From positions 744,001 through 808,000 of the forward strand of contig NZ_VTGX01000001.1 in NCBI RefSeq assembly GCF_009729095.1: DNA of 64,000 bases, read 5' to 3'. How positions within the stretch are numbered: the stretch's first letter is position 1; each line of letters opens with the position of its first letter. This stretch comes from Mycolicibacterium sp. CBMA 247 (GTDB taxonomy: Bacteria; Actinomycetota; Actinomycetes; Mycobacteriales; Mycobacteriaceae). Below the pieces are notes generated by a model. That model was given only the letters and a program-made list of their open reading frames with translations, was not told the origin of the DNA and ran no database searches. A program made the translations under genes and the position numbers. Positions 8,971-18,380 of this stretch are shown here, in pieces.

Positions 8971-10191
8971 ATGGCAATCAATCTGGAAATGCCCCGCAAG
9001 CTCCAGGCGGTCATCGAGAAGGGCCACCAGGGCGCCGCCGAGATGCTTCGCCCGATCTCGCGCAAGTACGACCTCGCCGAGCACGCCTACCCCGTCGAGC
9101 TGGACACTCTGGCCACGCTCTTCGAAGGCATCTCGGAAGCCAAGACGATCTCGTTCGCCGGCGCCGACGCGTTCCGTGACGACGCCAATGCCAAGGGCGA
9201 CAAGACCACGGTCAACGGCGCCAACATGTCCGCACTCCTCAACGCGCTTGAGGTCAGCTGGGGCGATGTCGCGCTGCTGCTGTCGGTGCCGCGTCAAGGC
9301 CTGGGCAACGCCGCCATCTCCTCGGTGGCCACTCCCGAGCAACTCGATCGCTTGGGCAAGGACGTATGGGCGGCGATGGCCATCACCGAGCCGTCCTTCG
9401 GGTCGGATTCGGCCGCCGTGACGACGACCGCGGTGCTCGACGGCGACGAGTACGTGATCAACGGTGAGAAGATCTTCGTCACCGCGGGTTCGCGCGCCAC
9501 CCATATCGTGGTGTGGGCGACACTCGACAAGTCGTTGGGCCGGGCGGCGATCAAGTCGTTCATCGTGCCGCGCGAGCATCCCGGGGTCACCGTCGAGCGC
9601 CTGGAGCACAAGCTGGGTATCAAGGCGTCCGACACCGCGGTGATCCGCTTCGAGAACGCCCGCATCCCCAAGGAAAACCTCTTGGGCGACCCGGAGATCC
9701 ACGTGGAGAAGGGTTTTGCCGGGGTCATGGAGACCTTCGACAACACCCGGCCGATCGTGGCGGCCATGGCCGTCGGCATCGCCCGCGCCGCACTGGAGGA
9801 CCTGCGCGCGATCCTCACCGACGCCGGCATCGAGATCTCCTACGACAAGCCCGCCCATGCACAGAGCGCCGCGGCCGCGGAGTTCCTGCGTATGGAGGCC
9901 GACTGGGAGGCCGGCTATCTGTTGACCGTCCGCTCGGCATGGCAGGCCGACAACAGCATCCCCAACTCCAAGGAAGCCTCGATGGGTAAGGCCAAGGCCG
10001 CCCGGGTGGCCAGCGACATCACCCTCAAGGCTGTCGAAATGGCAGGCACCACCGGCTATTCCGAGCAGACCCTGCTGGAGAAGTGGGCCCGCGATTCCAA
10101 GATCCTCGACATCTTCGAAGGCACACAGCAGATCCAGCAATTGGTGGTGGCCCGCCGCCTGCTGGGCCTGTCTTCGGCCGAACTGAAGTAG
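8971..10191 (+). CDS. fadE23: Acyl-CoA dehydrogenase FadE23
   Basis: 406 aa. The acyl-CoA dehydrogenase fold is complete: FAD/substrate motif AAMAITEPSFGSDSAAVTTT (~135) and near the C-terminus KILDIFEGTQQIQQLVVARRLLG, which supplies the usual catalytic-glutamate region. It oxidises an acyl-CoA to the enoyl-CoA and passes electrons to ETF. It is co-transcribed with fadE24 and probably forms one complex with it. The homologue is Rv3140. Confidence 0.92.
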   Translation: MAINLEMPRKLQAVIEKGHQGAAEMLRPISRKYDLAEHAYPVELDTLATLFEGISEAKTISFAGADAFRDDANAKGDKTTVNGANMSALLNALEVSWGDVALLLSVPRQGLGNAAISSVATPEQLDRLGKDVWAAMAITEPSFGSDSAAVTTTAVLDGDEYVINGEKIFVTAGSRATHIVVWATLDKSLGRAAIKSFIVPREHPGVTVERLEHKLGIKASDTAVIRFENARIPKENLLGDPEIHVEKGFAGVMETFDNTRPIVAAMAVGIARAALEDLRAILTDAGIEISYDKPAHAQSAAAAEFLRMEADWEAGYLLTVRSAWQADNSIPNSKEASMGKAKAARVASDITLKAVEMAGTTGYSEQTLLEKWARDSKILDIFEGTQQIQQLVVARRLLGLSSAELK

Positions 10192-10220
10192 GTCTCACCC
10201 GCGAGGCGAGTTCCTCTCGC

Positions 10221-10276
10221 GAGCAGACACAAAACTGCCCAAAACCGCCAGGTTTTGGGCAGTTTTGTGTCTGCTC
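10221..10276. terminator. 26-bp perfect hairpin, member of a dispersed palindrome family
   Basis: Arms of 26 nt (starting gagcagacacaaaactgccc) are perfectly complementary around a 4-nt loop (gcca). It sits between fadE23 and the reductase gene, its 3' arm ending 18 bp before the next ATG. There is no U-tract, so it may be a mobile or structural palindrome rather than a classical terminator. Related sequences occur at 11312-11355 and 29382-29443, with a weaker one at 48064-48122. Confidence 0.8.
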
Positions 10277-10294
10277 GGCCCATAGGGTGACGGC

Positions 10295-11293
10295 ATGGAA
10301 TCGTTTCAGGCTTTGGTGGCCCGCACCGACGGGGACCGCATCGACGCGGCGGTCGAGACGCTGCAGGCATCCGATCTCCCTCCCGGCGAACTCACCATCC
10401 GGGTGCTGTACTCCAGCGTCAACTACAAGGACGCGCTGGCACTGACCCCCAAAGGCGGTGTGGTGCACGAGTATCCGATCGTCCCGGGCATCGACCTCAC
10501 CGGTGAGGTGGTCACCTCGGGGTCCCCGGACTTCGCGCCGGGTGATCTCGTGCTGGCCCACGGCTACCAGATCGGCACCGGTCATCACGGCGGCTACGCC
10601 GAGTACGCCCGGCTTCCCGCCGATCAGGTCGTCGCACTGGGCGCATTGAGCCCGCGCGAGGGTGCGGCGATCGGCACCGCCGGGTTCACCGCGGCGATGA
10701 GCGTGGAGGCCCTTGTCGGGCATGGCATCACGCCGCAGGACGGTCCGGTCGTGGTGACCGGCGCGACCGGTGGTGTCGGATCGGTGAGCGTGGACCTGCT
10801 GGCCGCCGCGGGCTACGAGGTGGTGGCGTCGACCGGAAAGTCCGATCAGGCTGATCGCCTTCGCGGGCTGGGCGCGTCAGACATCATCGGCCGGCTTCCG
10901 GCCGATCCCGAGGCCAAGCCTCGCCCGCTGAACCGGGCCCGCTGGGCAGCGGCGGTGGACTGCGTCGGCGGCGCCACGCTGGCCGATGTGCTGAGCACCC
11001 TGGAGTACGGCGGCGCGGTGGCGGCGAGCGGACTCACCGGTGGCGCGGCCCTGAACACGACGGTGATGCCGTTCATCCTGCGCGGCGTATCGCTGCTGGG
11101 CATCGATTCGGTGCTGCTGCCCATCGCGGCCCGCCGCGCGCTGTGGGAGAAAATCGGCGGCCCACTCAAACCGCGCCACCTCGACGACATCACCCACGAG
11201 GTCGACGTCAAGGACGTCGTCGCGGTGCTCGACGAGGTCCGTTCCGGGCGATACTCCGGACGCGCGGTGGTGACGGTGGCCGGAGGCTTCTAG
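10295..11293 (+). CDS. MDR oxidoreductase, YhdH/AcuI acryloyl-CoA reductase type
   Basis: 332 aa zinc-free medium-chain reductase. The family's VNYKDALALT block (~45), PGIDLTGEV (~67) and nucleotide motif VVTGATGGVGSVSVDLLAAAGYEVVASTGK (~152) identify the YhdH branch, which reduces acryloyl-CoA or related enones with NADPH. The gene follows fadE23, where M. tuberculosis has fadB4 (also an MDR-type reductase). Orthology to FadB4 is uncertain, so no symbol is given. Confidence 0.88.
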   Translation: MESFQALVARTDGDRIDAAVETLQASDLPPGELTIRVLYSSVNYKDALALTPKGGVVHEYPIVPGIDLTGEVVTSGSPDFAPGDLVLAHGYQIGTGHHGGYAEYARLPADQVVALGALSPREGAAIGTAGFTAAMSVEALVGHGITPQDGPVVVTGATGGVGSVSVDLLAAAGYEVVASTGKSDQADRLRGLGASDIIGRLPADPEAKPRPLNRARWAAAVDCVGGATLADVLSTLEYGGAVAASGLTGGAALNTTVMPFILRGVSLLGIDSVLLPIAARRALWEKIGGPLKPRHLDDITHEVDVKDVVAVLDEVRSGRYSGRAVVTVAGGF

Positions 11294-11311
11294 CCACCCG
11301 TTGACGAGCAC

Positions 11312-11355
11312 ACGCAAAACTGCCCCAAATCCGAGGATTTGGGGCAGTTTTGCGT
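11312..11355. terminator. 20-bp perfect hairpin between convergent genes
   Basis: A 20-nt perfect stem (left arm acgcaaaactgccccaaatc) with loop cgag is followed by ctttt on the plus strand. It lies between the stop of the YhdH-type gene and the convergent antigen 85 gene, so it can end transcripts from both sides. It shares the core gcaaaactgccc with the hairpins at 10221 and 29382. Confidence 0.85.
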
Positions 11356-11371
11356 CTTTTCGGCGAGGTGC

Positions 11372-12794
<1,423 letters not shown>

Positions 12795-12810
12795 CATACT
12801 AAAAAGTATG
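12795..12810. promoter_or_regulatory. Inverted repeat operator candidate
   Basis: catact and agtatg are perfect inverted arms around aaaa, 14 bp before the ATG of the flavoprotein at 12825. The position fits a repressor site overlapping a leaderless or short-leader promoter. TetR-type sites of this shape are common beside flavin monooxygenase genes; the cognate regulator is not identified. Confidence 0.55.
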
Positions 12811-12824
12811 TTAGGTTTTCGGCC

Positions 12825-13991
12825 ATGACCTCGCCCCCCACCACGGACTGCGTCATCAGCCCCGAATTCGTCGCACGACTGGCCGAGCGGGCCGGTGAAG
12901 CCGAGGAGTTGCGCCGGCTTCCCGACCCGACGGTTGCCGCCCTTGTCGAATCCGGGTTCACCGAGCTCCTCGTGCCCGCCCGATACGGCGGACACCAGGC
13001 CGACTTCCCGGCGATCCTGGATCCGGTACGCCGGATGGCTCACGGCTGCACGTCGAGCGCCTGGACCATCGGCTTCCTGGCCCTGCACAACTGGATGCTG
13101 GCGCTGTTCGGCGAGCGGGCCCAGGAGGAGGCGTTCGCGAGCCGACCGTTCCTGGCCCCGGCTCCGCTGGCGCCGACCGGACGAGGGCTGCCCGTGGACG
13201 GCGGCATCAGGCTTACCGGCCGGTGGTCCTGGGCCACCGGCGTCATGCACGGGAACTGGATCATCGTGGCCGCACTGTGCGGTCCCGACGATGCCCTCTA
13301 CCCCGCGCTGGCACTGCTGCCGATGAGTGATGTGACCGTGGCCGATGTGTGGCACACCGACGGCATGCGTGCCACCGGCTCCAACGACGTCATCGCCACC
13401 GACGTCTTCGTGCCCGAGCACCGGCTGGTGAAGGTGCTCGACATCTATTCCGGTACGGCCCCCGGTGCCGGGCTCCATGACAGCGCCACCTACCGCTGGC
13501 CGATGGTGCCTGCGTTGGCCCTGCTGGCCGCGATGCCTGCGCTGGGCAGCGCCGAGCGGGTCACCGAGATCTACGCGCAACGCCTGGGTGAACGCGTGCT
13601 GCCGTATGAGGGCGTTATGCAGAAGGACAAGCCGATCGCGCAGGCACACCTGGCCGGGGCTCAGGTCCGGCTACGCGCATTGCGCGGCCTGCTGGCCGAC
13701 ACGGTCGGTGAGATCGAGGCCATCGTGGCGGCCGGTGACTCGGTGGAGAAGCCGGTGCGTGCCCAGGCCCGGCTGGCGGCCGCACATATCGTCGGCGAAT
13801 CCAGGGCCGTGATCGCCGATCTATTGGGAGCGGGTGGCGCGAGCATCCATTTCCTGTCGAGCCCGTTGCAGCGGTTCAAGCGCGATGTCGACGTCCTGTC
13901 CGGCCATGTGGTTTTCGACTACGACACCAGCCGCGAACTGGCCGGCGCGCTGACCCTGGGTATGCGAATCCCACGTACGTCCATGATCTGA
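12825..13991 (+). CDS. Acyl-CoA dehydrogenase-fold flavoprotein (flavin-dependent monooxygenase type)
   Basis: 388 aa. It has the N-terminal LPDPTVAALVESGFTELLVPARYGG segment, CTSSAWTIGFLALHNWML, LTGRWSWATGVMHGNWI and a late FLSSPLQRFKRDVDVLSGH typical of HsaA / DszC / 4-hydroxyphenylacetate hydroxylase-like group D monooxygenases. It lacks the acyl-CoA dehydrogenase catalytic EGT segment. Such enzymes use reduced flavin from a separate reductase, and none is adjacent. The ATG at 12825 is preferred over upstream in-frame starts because the family begins here. Confidence 0.82.
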   Translation: MTSPPTTDCVISPEFVARLAERAGEAEELRRLPDPTVAALVESGFTELLVPARYGGHQADFPAILDPVRRMAHGCTSSAWTIGFLALHNWMLALFGERAQEEAFASRPFLAPAPLAPTGRGLPVDGGIRLTGRWSWATGVMHGNWIIVAALCGPDDALYPALALLPMSDVTVADVWHTDGMRATGSNDVIATDVFVPEHRLVKVLDIYSGTAPGAGLHDSATYRWPMVPALALLAAMPALGSAERVTEIYAQRLGERVLPYEGVMQKDKPIAQAHLAGAQVRLRALRGLLADTVGEIEAIVAAGDSVEKPVRAQARLAAAHIVGESRAVIADLLGAGGASIHFLSSPLQRFKRDVDVLSGHVVFDYDTSRELAGALTLGMRIPRTSMI

Positions 13992-14039
13992 CGGAGCTGA
14001 TCTGATGGGGAGGATCTGATGCGGTCAGACTGCCGATTC

Positions 14040-14597
14040 TCAGCTCTGGGCCGGAGTACTCGCCAATGCGTCGGTGATGGCCTCACAGAACGCCGACAGA
14101 TCTCCCGGCGCACGGCTGGTGATCAGGTTGCCGTCGATACAGACCGCCCGATCCACAACCGTGGCACCGGCGTTGCGGAGATCGGTGCGGATACTCGGAT
14201 AGCCGGTCAGCGTTCGGTCGCGAACTACGTCTGCCTCCACCAGGGTCCACGGACCGTGACAGATTGCCGCGACGGGCTTGCCCGATCGGACGAAGTCGCG
14301 GACGAACGCCACCGCAGTCTCGTCGAGCCTCAACTTGTCCGGGTTCACGGTCCCCCCGGGCAGGATCAGCGCGTCGAACTGATCAACCTTCGCCTCGGCG
14401 ACCGTACGGTCCACCGGAAAGCTGCCTGCCGGTTCGAGATCGTGATCCCGGGCCTGGATTTCACCGGCCCTGAGCGATAGCAGCTCGACGTGGCCACCCT
14501 CGTTCTCGACAGCGGCGCGCGGCTGCTCGAGTTCAATGCGCTCCACGCCGTCTGCGGCAAGAATGCCGATCCTGCGGCCTTGCAATTCCTTGAGCAT
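14040..14597 (-). CDS. DJ-1/PfpI family protein (type 1 glutamine amidotransferase-like)
   Basis: 185 aa. The nucleophile elbow AICHGPWTLVEA (~Cys107) and RRIGILAADGVERIELEQPR at the N-terminus are standard for PfpI/YhbO proteins, annotated as intracellular proteases or deglycases acting on glyoxal-damaged molecules. The ATG at 14597 follows an AGAGGAC ribosome site. It is divergent from the catabolic operon at 14816 and may protect against reactive aldehydes, which is inference. Confidence 0.9.
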   Translation of the reverse strand: MLKELQGRRIGILAADGVERIELEQPRAAVENEGGHVELLSLRAGEIQARDHDLEPAGSFPVDRTVAEAKVDQFDALILPGGTVNPDKLRLDETAVAFVRDFVRSGKPVAAICHGPWTLVEADVVRDRTLTGYPSIRTDLRNAGATVVDRAVCIDGNLITSRAPGDLSAFCEAITDALASTPAQS

Positions 14598-14772
14598 GGG
14601 AGTCCTCTCGTCTACGCCGGGGCGAACAGCAGCAGCTGGCCGGCGCTCCGCGCTGATTCGACGTCCCGGCGTGACCGTGACCAATCTGATCGATGGCTAC
14701 CCCGGGAAGCGGAACCCAAAACGCGGAAAAACCCTCGCGACACACCCTTGCCAACAGCCCTTAACAAAAAGT

Positions 14773-14783
14773 AAAGTCACTTT
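14773..14783. promoter_or_regulatory. Small palindrome in the operon promoter region
   Basis: aaagtcacttt is a perfect palindrome of two 5-bp arms around a single C, flanked by A/T runs in an otherwise GC-rich region, 32 bp before the ATG at 14816. It is a plausible operator for the TetR regulator encoded inside the operon (19306). The evidence is position and symmetry only. Confidence 0.4.
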
Positions 14784-14815
14784 CAGTTTTTGCCCGCACC
14801 TTTCAGGAGCCGAGC

Positions 14816-15919
14816 ATGGAATCCTTCGTTCACCTGCGTAAAGGCAAAACCCCGAAGCGGGTGCATGCCGATCTCGACGGCCTCAAGGACGACGAACTCG
14901 GCCGCGGCGGCTTCGTCGGCCGCACAGCCAACATGTACCGGCGCAACGACCCGACCGCCTACCGCGCCGTCGGCCCTCTGCGCCCCACCGACGTGTTGTC
15001 CAGTGAGCTCAAGCCCAGCGACGCCACCGACGCCCACGGCGGCCCGCTGCTGATGTTCTCCAACGCCGATTGCCAGGTGCTGCTGAGCCGGCGCTCCGAG
15101 GAAATGCCGTTCTTCGTCCGTTATGTCGACGGTGACCTGCTGTTGTTCGCTCACAAGGGGTCCGGCCTGCTGGAGACCGAGTTCGGCCCGCTGCACTACC
15201 GCGAGGGCGACTGGGTCTACATCCCGAAGGCCTGCACGTTCCGCCAGGTGCCCGACCGCGAGAGCACGTGGCTGATGATCCAGGCCACCGACGATTTCCG
15301 CGTGCCGCCGGCCGGCACCCTGGGCCGGCACTTCCCGTTCGATCCGGCCCAGATCACCATCCCCGAACCACAGCCCATCGAGACCGGTGACGGACCCCAG
15401 AAAGACGGGGAGTACGAAGTCCGCCTGATCCATGAAGGTGGACCGACTTCGCTGTTCTACCAACATAATCCGCTGGATGTGGAAGGCTGGCGGGGCGACA
15501 ACTTCCCGTTCACCTTCAATATCGAGGACTACACCGTCATCACCTCCGAGAGCGTGCACCTGCCGCCGACGGTGCACCTGTTCATGCAGGCCACCGGGGT
15601 GTATGTGATGAACTTCCTGCCCAAGCCCGCCGAGAGCGTGCCGGGTACCGAACGCACCCCCTGGTATCACCGCAATGTCGACTACGACGAGATCGCCTTC
15701 TTCCACGACGGATCGCTGTACGGCATCCCGATGCCGCCCGGCCTGGTTTCCCATGCACCGCAAGGCGTTCACCACGGCGCACCGGAGAAGGCCCGGGAAC
15801 GGGCCCGCCGCAAGTTCGACGACTACGACCGGGTGGACTGGTCGGTGATCGCCATCGACACTCGGCGTCGTCTCGTCCCGTCCGCCGAAATCCTCGCCAA
15901 CGACCTGGGGCAGCACTGA
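14816..15919 (+). CDS. Homogentisate 1,2-dioxygenase family protein
   Basis: 367 aa bicupin. The C-terminal iron-binding region is recognisable: WYHRNVDYDE (His285, Glu292) and GVHHGAP (His320), matching the His/Glu/His set of homogentisate dioxygenase. Such enzymes open a dihydroxylated aromatic ring with O2. The usual partners, fumarylacetoacetase and maleylacetoacetate isomerase, are not nearby; a hydrolase, CoA transferase and HMG-CoA-lyase-like enzyme follow instead, so the true substrate may not be homogentisate. Ribosome site aggag lies 7 nt before the ATG. Confidence 0.82.
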   Translation: MESFVHLRKGKTPKRVHADLDGLKDDELGRGGFVGRTANMYRRNDPTAYRAVGPLRPTDVLSSELKPSDATDAHGGPLLMFSNADCQVLLSRRSEEMPFFVRYVDGDLLLFAHKGSGLLETEFGPLHYREGDWVYIPKACTFRQVPDRESTWLMIQATDDFRVPPAGTLGRHFPFDPAQITIPEPQPIETGDGPQKDGEYEVRLIHEGGPTSLFYQHNPLDVEGWRGDNFPFTFNIEDYTVITSESVHLPPTVHLFMQATGVYVMNFLPKPAESVPGTERTPWYHRNVDYDEIAFFHDGSLYGIPMPPGLVSHAPQGVHHGAPEKARERARRKFDDYDRVDWSVIAIDTRRRLVPSAEILANDLGQH

Positions 15920-15951
15920 TGAGCGCTTGCGCGAAGAGGAGAGGGCACTGA
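15919..15951 (+). repeat. MIRU-like mini-ORF element (MSACAKRRGH)
   Basis: This 10-codon reading frame starts inside the stop of the upstream gene (TGATG) and its TGA overlaps the ATG of the next gene (again TGATG). It contains a strong ribosome site (gaagaggagaggg) for the following gene. The same element, doubled, occurs at 27253-27318. Stop-start overlaps of this kind are the hallmark of mycobacterial interspersed repetitive units; whether the peptide is functional is unknown. Confidence 0.75.
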
Positions 15952-17180
15952 TGACGCAAACTGTCGAAGCAGCTGTGAAACACGAGTACGACCGCATCCC
16001 GTATCTGGTTGCCTACCAGAACAACTCGTCAGTGCGGGATGTGTATGGAGGCGTTGCCGAGCTTGTCGTGCTGGAGAGCTACCTGCTGCGGCCCAGGGAG
16101 AAGACATCAGACACCGTTTTGGTGTTCATGCATCCGATCGGTGGTGGCGCGTACCTGCCGATGATCAATGCGCTGGCCCGCGCCGGACACCACGTCATCT
16201 ACTGCAACAGCCGGTTCCGCGGCACCGACTCGGCACTGCTGATGGAGAAGGTGGTCGAGGATCTCGGCGAATGCATCAAGGACGCCAAGAACCGGCTGGG
16301 CTACGACAAGGTGGTGCTGGCCGGATGGAGCGGCGGCGGGTCGTTGTCGGTGTTCTACCAACAGCAGGCGCAGAACCCGACCGTGACGGCGAGCCCGTCC
16401 GGTGACGGACCGGACCTGACCAAGCTCGGACTGATCCCGGCCGACGGAATCATGTTGCTGGCCGCGCACATCAGCCGGCACGGCACCATGACCGAGTGGA
16501 TGGACGCCTCCATCCTCGACGAGAACGATCCGGCCCAGCGGGACCCGGAACTGGACCTCTACAACCCGGACAACCCCAACCAGCCGCCCTACACACCCGA
16601 GTTCCTGCAGCGATACCACCAGGCCCAGATCGCCCGGAACCGGCGGATCACCAAGTGGGTCAAAGAAAAAATCGCCGAGCTCAAGGCCGCGGGCCGCCCG
16701 GATGACGAGTTCGCGTTCGTCGTGCACGGCACGATGGCCGACCCGCGCTGGCTGGACCCGAGCGTCGATCCCAACGAACGCAAACCCGGCACCTGCTATC
16801 TGGGTGATCCCCAGGTGGTGAACATGAGCCCGGTCGGCCTGGCGAGATTCTGCACGCTGCGCAGCTGGCTGTCTCAGTGGAGCTACGACGACGCCAACGG
16901 TGACGCCGTCAAGGCGGGACCGGATATCGCGGTGCCCGCCCTGGTGATCGGCAACCTCGCCGACGACGCCTGCACTCCGAGCCACACCCGCCGGCTGTAC
17001 GAGGCGATCGGTCACCCCGACAAGGAGATGCACGAGATCCCCGGTGCCAACCACTACTACTCCGGCCCGGATCAGCGCGGCACGCTGCGCCAAGCGGTCG
17101 GCGTCTGCACGGATTGGCTGCACCGGCACGGATTCGGAGGGCAGGAGCGAAGCGACCGGGGATTGGTGCAGTCACTATGA
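15951..17180 (+). CDS. Alpha/beta hydrolase
   Basis: 409 aa. The nucleophile elbow is VVLAGWSGGGSLSVF (GWSGG), with FMHPIGGGAYLPM supplying the oxyanion region and GANHYYSGPDQRG near the C-terminus the likely catalytic His. Asp may be in IGNLADDACTPSH. It is cytoplasmic, with no signal peptide. In this operon it could hydrolyse the ring-cleavage product of the upstream dioxygenase or an ester precursor; that is inference. The last residues (GGQERSDRGLVQSL) come from a short dispersed DNA repeat at 17145. Confidence 0.82.
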   Translation: MTQTVEAAVKHEYDRIPYLVAYQNNSSVRDVYGGVAELVVLESYLLRPREKTSDTVLVFMHPIGGGAYLPMINALARAGHHVIYCNSRFRGTDSALLMEKVVEDLGECIKDAKNRLGYDKVVLAGWSGGGSLSVFYQQQAQNPTVTASPSGDGPDLTKLGLIPADGIMLLAAHISRHGTMTEWMDASILDENDPAQRDPELDLYNPDNPNQPPYTPEFLQRYHQAQIARNRRITKWVKEKIAELKAAGRPDDEFAFVVHGTMADPRWLDPSVDPNERKPGTCYLGDPQVVNMSPVGLARFCTLRSWLSQWSYDDANGDAVKAGPDIAVPALVIGNLADDACTPSHTRRLYEAIGHPDKEMHEIPGANHYYSGPDQRGTLRQAVGVCTDWLHRHGFGGQERSDRGLVQSL

Positions 17181-18379
17181 CAACCGGTGCGCTGGACGGT
17201 ATCCGGGTCATCGAGCTGGGCACCCTGATCTCCGGCCCGTTCGCCGGACGGCTTCTGGGCGACATGGGCGCCGAGGTCATCAAGATCGAGCTGCCCAGCA
17301 CGCCGGACCCGCTACGCACCTGGGGACAGGCCGAACTCGACGGACACCACTTCTTCTGGACCGTGCACGCCCGCAACAAGAAGGCCATCACCCTGGACCT
17401 GCGCACCGACAAGGGCCGAGCTCTTTTTCTCGACCTGGTCGAGCGGTCCGACATCATCGTGGAGAACTTCCGGCCCGGCACGCTGGAGAAGTGGAACCTG
17501 GGCTACGACGTTCTACGCGAACGCAACAAGGGCATCATCCTGGTGCGGGTGTCCGGGTACGGGCAGACCGGGCCGGATGCCGGCAAGGCCGGCTACGCCT
17601 CGGTCGCAGAGGCGTCCAGCGGGCTGCGCCACATGAACGGATTCCCCGGCGGTCCCCCACCGCGGCTGGCCCTGTCGCTGGGCGACAGCCTGGCCGGCAT
17701 GTTCGCCGCGCAGGGCGCCTTGGCGGCCCTGTATCGGCGGACCGTCACCGGCGAGGGCCAGATCGTGGACACCGCGTTGACCGAAAGTTGCCTGGCCATC
17801 CAGGAATCCACCATCCCCGACTACGACATGGGTGGAGTGGTGCGCGGGCCGTCGGGAACCCGGTTGGAGGGCATCGCGCCGTCGAACATCTACCAGAGCG
17901 CCAACGGCAGTTGGGTGGTGATCGCGGCCAACCAGGACACCGTGTTCCGCCGGTTGTGCGCGGCGATGGGCAGCCCGGAGCTGGCGACAGATGACCGGTT
18001 CGTCGATCACGTTGCCCGGGGCCGCAATCAGGACGAGCTCGACAAGATCATCGGTGATTGGGCCGCGGCGCGGCAGCCAGCTGAGATCATCGAGACGCTG
18101 TCGCAGGCCGGCGTGATCAGCGGGCCGATCAACACGGTGGCAGACGTCATACAGGACCCGCAGCTACAGGCCCGCGGCATGATCGCCGACCACTGGGACG
18201 AACGAGTGCAGCGCAACGTCAAGGGTCCAGGTGTCGTTCCGGTGCTCTCCGAGTCTCCCGGCACCATCCGCAACGCCGGTTCGGCACGGCCCGGTCAGCA
18301 CAACGACGAGGTGTACGGCGATCTGCTCGGGCGCAGTGCACAAGACCTGGAAACCCTACGCACCGAGGGGGTGCTGTGA
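17177..18379 (+). CDS. CaiB/BaiF family CoA transferase
   Basis: 400 aa family III CoA transferase. It has the N-terminal IRVIELGTLISGPFAGRLLGDMGAEVIKIE, the NKKAITLDLRTDKGR block and LSLGDSLAGMFAA, which contains the catalytic Asp. It moves CoA between carboxylic acids without ATP, activating a pathway acid. ATGA overlap with the upstream hydrolase shows translational coupling, and only one base separates it from the lyase downstream, so product and lyase substrate are probably the same CoA ester. Confidence 0.92.
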   Translation: MTTGALDGIRVIELGTLISGPFAGRLLGDMGAEVIKIELPSTPDPLRTWGQAELDGHHFFWTVHARNKKAITLDLRTDKGRALFLDLVERSDIIVENFRPGTLEKWNLGYDVLRERNKGIILVRVSGYGQTGPDAGKAGYASVAEASSGLRHMNGFPGGPPPRLALSLGDSLAGMFAAQGALAALYRRTVTGEGQIVDTALTESCLAIQESTIPDYDMGGVVRGPSGTRLEGIAPSNIYQSANGSWVVIAANQDTVFRRLCAAMGSPELATDDRFVDHVARGRNQDELDKIIGDWAAARQPAEIIETLSQAGVISGPINTVADVIQDPQLQARGMIADHWDERVQRNVKGPGVVPVLSESPGTIRNAGSARPGQHNDEVYGDLLGRSAQDLETLRTEGVL

Positions 18380-18380
18380 G

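Noticed and set aside
10221-10276. CRISPR repeat
   Set aside because: The palindromes are scattered single elements kilobases apart with no regular spacers and no cas genes.
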